Below the pieces are notes generated by a model, which saw only the letters and a program-made list of their open reading frames with translations, had not been told where the DNA came from and made no database searches. Source: Sphaeroforma sirkka (Eukaryota; Opisthokonta; Ichthyosporea; Ichthyophonida). From it: DNA of 20,000 nt. Both the position numbers and the translations under genes were made by a program. The stretch is from positions 42,501 to 62,500 of the forward strand of contig LUCW03002373.1 of NCBI GenBank assembly GCA_001586965.3, given 5' to 3'. Of this stretch, positions 1 to 20,000 are shown piece by piece (position 1 is the stretch's first letter; each line of letters opens with the position of its first letter).

Positions 1-19
1 GGCAAATGTATGAGATGAG

Positions 20-15436
<15,417 letters not shown>

Positions 15437-15444
15437 GTTACAGC

Positions 15445-15457
15445 GTTGCCAGGCAAC
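15445..15457. other. X-box-like inverted repeat just after the separase stop
   Basis: gttgcc-a-ggcaac has two perfect half-sites with a 1-bp spacer, 8 bp after the stop codon and followed by ccattgg, a CCAAT-like element on the minus strand. Confidence 0.4.
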
Positions 15458-15607
15458 CATTGGAATTGTAAACCCTAGCCTGCTACAAGGAATACAACTT
15501 CCGGTAGAACCACCTTCGACAGGTGTATAGCCCCCTCTAACGGACAGTTCGGTATAAGATTAGAGCGATTGCATTAGTCCCTACCAACGGATACTTAAGT
15601 ATAAGAA

Positions 15608-15789
15608 GGGACTTGGCTCGGGACGGCGGCGTTTGATATCAATATAGTCCAGAATACAAGTTAGGTGCACGTGAGTTTTAAAGCACGCAACCGGCTATGA
15701 CACGGGACTTGGCTCGGGACGGCGGCGTTTGATACCAATATAGTCTAGAATACAAGATAGGTTCACGTGAGTAATAAAGCACGCAACCC
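15608..15789 (+). repeat. 96-bp tandem direct duplication
   Basis: Copy 1 is 15608-15703 and copy 2 is 15704-15789, each beginning gggacttggctcgggacggc and ending near aaagcacgcaacc. A few substitutions separate them. The second copy has gained AATAAA (15773-15778) where the first has TTTTAAA. Confidence 0.9.
15773..15778 (+). terminator. Candidate poly(A) signal for separase
   Basis: AATAAA on the sense strand about 340 nt after the stop. It is the best candidate by position only; no transcript evidence. Confidence 0.4.
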
Positions 15790-16172
15790 GACTTGGGCTG
15801 CGGTTCAAAGACGACCTCACAACCAAATATGTACAAACGAGCTGGAATTTCGGAACTTGTTTATTCTAGCGTTTGTGGATTGCACTCGCCAACTGACCGG
15901 AGCGAGTGGATGGATGTGTTCGCTTATCTTTTGACTATTTTAATGAGTTGGTGGTTTCGAAAACTGGATTCACACCATGTCTTCTCCTCACACGCACATT
16001 ATTGACTATAGTGGTGACTGTTGAGATACAACGAAGGATACCTATACTGTTGTGATGTGAGAGCTTTATCTTTGAGAGTACAGGTTAGTGGTTGCAGGTA
16101 TGTTTGATGACAGTGAAGAGATTGTGTATGTGGCATCACACAGAAAATGCAAGTTGTATTGTAAATTGGCAT

Positions 16173-16178
16173 TTTAAT
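16173..16178 (-). terminator. Poly(A) signal variant of copy 1
   Basis: ATTAAA on the minus strand, about 75 nt after the stop. It aligns with the AATAAA of copy 4 within a conserved 3'UTR. Confidence 0.5.
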
Positions 16179-16252
16179 CAAATTCAGTGCCCTCCAAGCA
16201 GTTTCAGAATATTTCAGCAGAATTAAACAGTAGAATTTGGTACTGGGATTAT

Positions 16253-16636
16253 TTAGAACTGGAAGTCTGATCGCTTGTAAATGTCAGACGATCGGGCATC
16301 CTTCTCGCAGTATGACTGCGTGCACTTTTTCAAGTCACCGCATTTGCCAGACCATTGGCAACATTTCATGTTTTTGTGGATAGGACCCTTCAGTGAATCA
16401 GGATTGCGTTTTCGCTTCTCGGCGCACGTGATCTTGTACTCGTTGCTGCTGCTACAGAAGCTCTCTGTACACTTAGACATATCTCCACAGTTGCCAGAAT
16501 ACTCACAGCACACCTTAGACTCGTCGTATGAATGTCCAGTGAATCCTTTGGTGGCACAAGTGATCTCCTGTGGGTAAGAATGAGCGCTGATTGCAACAGC
16601 GACAGCGGCGATGGTGGCGATAGCAGTGATTTTCAT
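16253..16636 (-). CDS. Secreted 12-cysteine two-module protein, copy 1
   Basis: 127 aa, single exon, family not recognised. Residues 1-18 are a signal peptide (MKITAIATIAAVAVAISA), so it is probably secreted. The mature part has two homologous modules: Cys 27, 43, 44, 50, 56, 61 and Cys 71, 92, 93, 99, 105, 110. Each has the pattern C-x(n)-CC-x5-C-x5-C-x4-C and begins ITCA; the cores are VCCEYSGNCGDMSKC and KCCQWSGKCGDLKKC. Twelve cysteines allow six disulphides. The tail ends IYKRSDFQF after a dibasic KR. It differs from copy 3 at roughly a dozen positions. A TATA-like element lies 53-60 bp upstream and ATTAAA about 75 nt after the stop. Function unknown: structural, defence or interaction roles are all possible. 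Confidence 0.92.
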   Translation of the reverse strand: MKITAIATIAAVAVAISAHSYPQEITCATKGFTGHSYDESKVCCEYSGNCGDMSKCTESFCSSSNEYKITCAEKRKRNPDSLKGPIHKNMKCCQWSGKCGDLKKCTQSYCEKDARSSDIYKRSDFQF

Positions 16637-16688
16637 TTTGTAGTTTATTGTTGGAAGTATTGTGGATGATAACTTTTATCGTCGACGG

Positions 16689-16696
16689 CTTATATA
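16689..16696 (-). promoter_or_regulatory. TATA box of copy 1
   Basis: TATATAAG on the minus strand, about 55 bp before the ATG at 16636. This is close to the TATA-to-ATG distance of copy 3 (about 60 bp). Confidence 0.6.
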
Positions 16697-17339
16697 CTGT
16701 TGTAGTGCGACGCTCAATCTAATTATATTTACTGCTTGCGGCACAGCTTGAAAGGGCACTAAACATAAGGAGTTCGTCCAAATTTCATGCTGGGGAATTC
16801 CTCGTCGCCGCATATACTTCGTATTCTAAAACGGGAGTACAGTTGTTGTTACATATGCCAAAGATATATACAAGATATTTCATCTTTCAGCTCATGAAAC
16901 TAGAATGAACTGAGATTAGGTAAAACTTACATTTACAGCCAGTCTGATATCACGCATATATAAGAATGATAGACATCTGGCCGTGATAGGTACATGTTGT
17001 GGATGCTATGTTTACAACAAGAATCCGAATACAGTTGGAGGATATATATATATATGAAAAAGTATCCCGAAATGCGGAATCGGGGGCTATTTTTTACAAA
17101 AAAACTAAATAATGTAACAAATCAAAACAAAAGTTTTATGAATACATACTCATTTGAAGTGCTTGACTATATATTTCCGAACCAATACAAAATATATTAT
17201 TTTGAGACTTAAAATTTCAAGCACAAAAGATGATACGCGTGGCATACTCCCAAGATTATCAGTACATTTCTTGCCTTTCTTAGGTAAATATGAAATAAGT
17301 TACATGTACGAGGCTATGCAAATGAAGGACAAGTTTTAG
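16697..17339. other. Intergenic, AT-rich
   Basis: AT-rich, with a short (TA)n at 17042-17055. Small open frames at 16994-17212 and 17154-17339 are rich in Lys, Ile and Tyr as expected from base composition and match nothing I know. No feature supported. Confidence 0.6.
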
Positions 17340-17566
17340 TTCGTTATACGACCGAGCTTCTTTTGGAGACGAGATCAAATTTCCAAACTGGACAGAAACA
17401 TAACTTGGGAGGAGCGCATCAAGCGCACACCGATGTCGTAAAGACTACTGACATAAATCTTTAGCCTATCAACGTGCTCAGATACGGGATGGATGATGGA
17501 TATCAGATTTGTCAATATTGAACCTTCGAGATAATTCTAACGTGAACGTTGCATACAAGCGCACAG

Positions 17567-17574
17567 CATAAAAG
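17567..17574 (+). promoter_or_regulatory. TATA-like element of truncated copy 2
   Basis: CATAAAAG, corresponding to TATAAAAG at 17902 in the duplicated unit. It is one base off consensus, 59 bp from the ATG to its 3' end. Confidence 0.45.
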
Positions 17575-17632
17575 TCGACTATTTCAAATTATGTTAGCCA
17601 GTCCAGTCAACAAAAAAGAAAACCAATACAGA

Positions 17633-17821
17633 ATGAAGTTCACTACAATCGCCACCATTGCAGCTGTCGCTGTTGCAGTACAAAGTTTTACGACCGATTA
17701 TCTATTAGAGAAGAGATCAAACCTCTCAACTAAAACCATAATTTGTGGGTGTCTCAAAGCGCACACCGGTGTCGTAATGCTCACTGGCATAAATCTTCGG
17801 CCTATCAACGTGTTTAGATAG
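17633..17821 (+). pseudogene. Truncated copy 2: signal peptide fused to duplicated promoter
   Basis: Begins MKFTTIATIAAVAVAV, nearly identical to the signal peptide of copies 3 and 4. The frame then runs into the duplicated upstream region of copy 3 and ends at TAG 17819-17821 after 62 codons. Neither cysteine module is present. It still has a TATA-like element and could be transcribed, giving a short secreted peptide (inference), or its transcript could read through into copy 3. Confidence 0.8.
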
Positions 17822-17901
17822 GGGATGGATCGTGGAATCAGATTTGTCAATATTGAAGTTTTGAGAACGTTCTAACGCGAACGTTATATACAAGCGCACA
17901 A

Positions 17902-17909
17902 TATAAAAG
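17902..17909 (+). promoter_or_regulatory. TATA box of copy 3
   Basis: Consensus TATAAAAG about 60 bp before the ATG at 17968, implying a 5'UTR of roughly 30-40 nt. Confidence 0.7.
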
Positions 17910-17967
17910 TCGATTAGTACAAGTTTTATTAGCCAGACAAGTCAAATAATAATAGAACCATTACAGA

Positions 17968-18351
17968 ATGAAGTTCACTACAATCGTCACCATTGCAGCT
18001 GTCGCTGTTGCAGTAAGCGCACACTCATATCCACAGGAGATCAACTGTGCCACCAAGGGATTCAATGGACATTCATACGACGTGTCTAAGGTGTGCTGCG
18101 AATATTCTGGTAACTGTGGAGAGCTGTCCAAATGCACAGAAAGCTTCTGCAGAAGCAGCAACGAGTACAGGATTACATGCGCCGAAAAGCGAAAACGCAA
18201 TCCTGATTCACTGAAGGGTCCCATCCACAAGAACAAGAGTTGTTGCCAATGGTCTGGCAAGTGCGGTGACTTGAAGAAGTGCACACAGTCATACTGTGAG
18301 AAGGATGCCCGATCGTCTGACATTTACAAGCGATCAGACTTTCAATTCTAA
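17968..18351 (+). CDS. Secreted 12-cysteine two-module protein, copy 3
   Basis: 127 aa, single exon. It has the signal peptide MKFTTIVTIAAVAVAVSA and the same 12 cysteine positions as the other intact copies. Differences from the family consensus include EINC for EITC, FNG for FTG, YDVSK for YDESK, CGELSK for CGDLSK, CRSS for CSSS, YRIT for YKIT and NKSCC for NKKCC. None touches a cysteine. It has a consensus TATA box upstream and AATAAA 87 nt after the stop. It lies tail to tail with copy 4. Secretion is predicted; function is unknown. Confidence 0.94.
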   Translation: MKFTTIVTIAAVAVAVSAHSYPQEINCATKGFNGHSYDVSKVCCEYSGNCGELSKCTESFCRSSNEYRITCAEKRKRNPDSLKGPIHKNKSCCQWSGKCGDLKKCTQSYCEKDARSSDIYKRSDFQF

Positions 18352-18437
18352 GGACGCCCAGTTTTAAAGACGCCCAGTTTTGATTCTGCTTTGCAGTTGA
18401 GCTGTATCACTAGGAAATGTGGAAAGCGACATTAACC

Positions 18438-18443
18438 AATAAA
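18438..18443 (+). terminator. Poly(A) signal of copy 3
   Basis: AATAAA 87 nt after the stop codon. The 3'UTR also has a short duplication of gacgcccagtttt just after the stop (18353-18380). Confidence 0.65.
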
Positions 18444-19505
18444 AATCACTTTCATGTAATGCTCACTCGATACACGCCTAATTTCGGTCGCAAATTCTTC
18501 CAACCAAGCACATATGTATGTGCAATTTTAATCATCAATTGTCCAAGTTTCATTTGACGTATTGAAGTATATAATTCTGAAATTAGTCTGTGAATGATAC
18601 ATTCTTGGTGAGGAAAATATGTACAGACACTTCCACCACAACCAAATAGGTGAACATGTAGACTGAGTATATATTTTTTACATTACCTACGCTGACGACT
18701 CCCGTTACTTCGGACGAGAGGCTAAAACAGCGTTTTAAACACAAATTGCAAATGATTGAATGTTTCGCACAGCTCGCTATGTGCAAAGATCGTTTATACT
18801 AGTAGTAATGTTTTTATTCAATTACGAGTAGATAAATGTGATCTTTAGGCTTCTTAAGCATCTGGCGGTTCACAGCATCGAATGTTATCTTGGGCAATAT
18901 GACCATCGGGAGTCACATACTAAATAAATTGGTGTGTGATTTGGTGAACGAGCAAACGTGCGAACTACACATCTACTAGAAAAAGTAAACACAAAGAAAG
19001 AATGTAGGTATAGCACGACAAGCAATGACATATTGACAGCATCACACTTAACATTCACCATCACTGTTTGAAGCATGCACAACCACATACTCGTCAACTG
19101 GAGTTGAATGTGTCGGGGCGTGCCGGAAGGTCAGAAAATTGTAATCGGATAGGTTTTCAATTGTAATCTGATAGGGTTTCTGTACGATCGTTCCCTCGCA
19201 ATTACAGTACACTGTAAAACTTACTAATTTTCAAACGAAATTACTTCGTTGATAAAATAAAGATTGACATGCACATATCATTCCCATGCAACCGGTATCA
19301 CTGTACAGTACATTGTTCCGATTATATCCAAATAGTTTTGTACAACTGTTGTGGCTATATGTGCAGCGCGCAAATAACAAGATGTGGCCTGAAATATGAC
19401 AAATGGGTAAATAATACAGCAAGTATTTCAGGTACGCTTGATAGACACAGTGAAAAGTTTGTGTATGTAGTAAAATACAGATAATGAAAGTTAATTTGTA
19501 ATTTG
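18444..19505. other. Intergenic between copies 3 and 4
   Basis: AT-rich unique sequence. Short open frames on both strands (for example minus 19231-19554) have no recognisable motif and the latter overlaps the 3'UTR of copy 4. From about 19430 onward it is homologous to the 3' flank of copy 1 (about 16090 onward), so those two copies derive from a duplication that included the downstream flank. Confidence 0.65.
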
Positions 19506-19509
19506 GCAT

Positions 19510-19515
19510 TTTATT
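19510..19515 (-). terminator. Poly(A) signal of copy 4
   Basis: AATAAA on the minus strand, about 75 nt after the stop at 19590, within a 3'UTR conserved with copy 1. Confidence 0.65.
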
Positions 19516-19589
19516 CAAATTTGGTACCTTCCAAACAGTTTCACAGTATTTCATCTGAATTAAAGAGCAGAATTTTGTACTCGGCGTCT

Positions 19590-19973
19590 TTAGTACTGGA
19601 AGTCCGATCGCTTGTAAATGTCAGATGATCGGGCATCCTTCTCGCAGTATGACTGCGTGCACTTCTTCAAGTCACCGCATTTGCCAGACCATTGGCAACA
19701 CTTCTTGTTCTTGTGGATGGGACCCTTCAGTGAATTAGGATTGCGTTCTCGCTTCTCGGCGCACGTGATCTTGTACTCGTTGTTGCTGCTACAGAAGCTC
19801 TCTGTACACTTAGCCAGATCTCCACAGTTACCAGAATACTCGCAGCACACCTTAGACTCGTCGTATGAATGTCCAGTGAATCCCTTGATGGCACAGGTGA
19901 TCTCCTGTGGATATGAGTGTGCGCTTACTGCAACAGCGACAGCTGCAATGGTGACGATTGTAGTGAACTTCAT
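19590..19973 (-). CDS. Secreted 12-cysteine two-module protein, copy 4
   Basis: 127 aa, single exon. Its signal peptide is identical to copy 3 (MKFTTIVTIAAVAVAVSA), as is the sequence just upstream of the ATG (19974-20000 is the reverse complement of the copy 3 leader). All 12 cysteines are kept. Differences include CAIKG, GDLAK, SNNE, KRERNPN and the final residue Tyr instead of Phe. Its 3' flank matches copy 1 rather than copy 3, so it looks like a mosaic. The promoter lies beyond the window edge. Secretion is predicted; function is unknown. Confidence 0.94.
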   Translation of the reverse strand: MKFTTIVTIAAVAVAVSAHSYPQEITCAIKGFTGHSYDESKVCCEYSGNCGDLAKCTESFCSSNNEYKITCAEKRERNPNSLKGPIHKNKKCCQWSGKCGDLKKCTQSYCEKDARSSDIYKRSDFQY

Positions 19974-20000
19974 TCTGTAATGGTTCTATTATTATTTGAC

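Larger units (their letters stand above)
15437..16160. other. Separase 3' flank / intergenic
   Basis: Contains the X-box-like site, the 96-bp tandem duplication (15608-15789) and, from about 16080, sequence homologous to the 3' flank of the last cysteine-rich gene. A 70-codon open frame at 15793-16005 shows no recognisable motif. The only AATAAA near the separase stop is at 15773-15778, inside the second repeat copy, about 340 nt after the stop. Confidence 0.7.
17340..18013 (+). repeat. Tandem duplication of promoter, 5'UTR and signal-peptide start
   Basis: Unit A (about 17340-17680) and unit B (about 17681-18013) share cgaccg...gagatcaaa, gcgcacacc, cctatcaacgtg, a TATA-like element, agccag, the ATG and the first 16 codons. 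ATG-to-ATG distance is 335 bp. The promoter parts have diverged noticeably, but the signal-peptide codons are almost identical. Confidence 0.9.

Noticed and set aside
15793-16005. 70-codon plus-strand frame downstream of separase
   Set aside because: No recognisable motif, no family match, overlaps the end of the 96-bp repeat; length expected by chance.
16281-16577. Open frames antisense to the cysteine-rich genes (also 17961-18323 and 19618-19980)
   Set aside because: They appear opposite every copy, lack a signal peptide or conserved start context, and are explained by codon constraint on the real gene.
19231-19554. 107-codon minus-strand frame before copy 4
   Set aside because: Overlaps the conserved 3'UTR of copy 4, has no motif, and the homologous region of copy 1 does not keep the frame.

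Overview
This is nuclear DNA from an intron-rich eukaryote. The spliceosomal GT-AG introns, the very heavy simple-sequence content and the small secreted cysteine-rich multigene family suggest a unicellular eukaryote. My best guess is a holozoan protist such as an ichthyosporean, but that is a low-confidence inference from style, not from a species-diagnostic sequence.

Positions 1-15436, plus strand: the 3' part of one large gene, separase (ESP1/ESPL1-type caspase-fold cohesin protease). I could reconstruct 15 exons joined by 14 GT-AG introns with continuous reading-frame phase, about 1,575 codons ending at TGA 15434-15436. The 5' end lies outside the window. Exons 1-4 carry helical, TPR-like sequence, exons 5-8 the middle region and exons 9-15 the protease domain. 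The catalytic His is in exon 12 (codon 12457-12459, motif YLGHGGGEKY) and the catalytic Cys in exon 13 (codon 13515-13517, motif LLGCSSG). They are 26 residues apart, the same as His2003 and Cys2029 of human separase.

The introns are dominated by microsatellites and minisatellites: (TA)n, (TATG)n, (TG)n, (TGTGTC)n and (TATGTC)n. In introns 7, 9 and 11, and weakly in intron 10, the tandem repeat begins inside the upstream exon, so the exon 3' end and its 5' splice site are repeated downstream within the intron. Intron repeats are TG-rich on the sense strand, while most exon-encoded repeats are CA-rich. Several perfect or near-perfect X-box (RFX-type) palindromes lie in and around exons 8, 9, 12 and the stop codon.

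Positions 15437-20000: intergenic DNA with a 96-bp tandem duplication, then a cluster of a small secreted protein family. It holds three intact single-exon genes of 127 aa: minus 16253-16636, plus 17968-18351 and minus 19590-19973. There is also one truncated copy (plus 17633-17821), made by a tandem duplication of promoter, 5'UTR and signal peptide. Each mature protein consists of two homologous six-cysteine modules (12 Cys). Function is unknown. No tRNA, rRNA, CRISPR or complete transposon was found.
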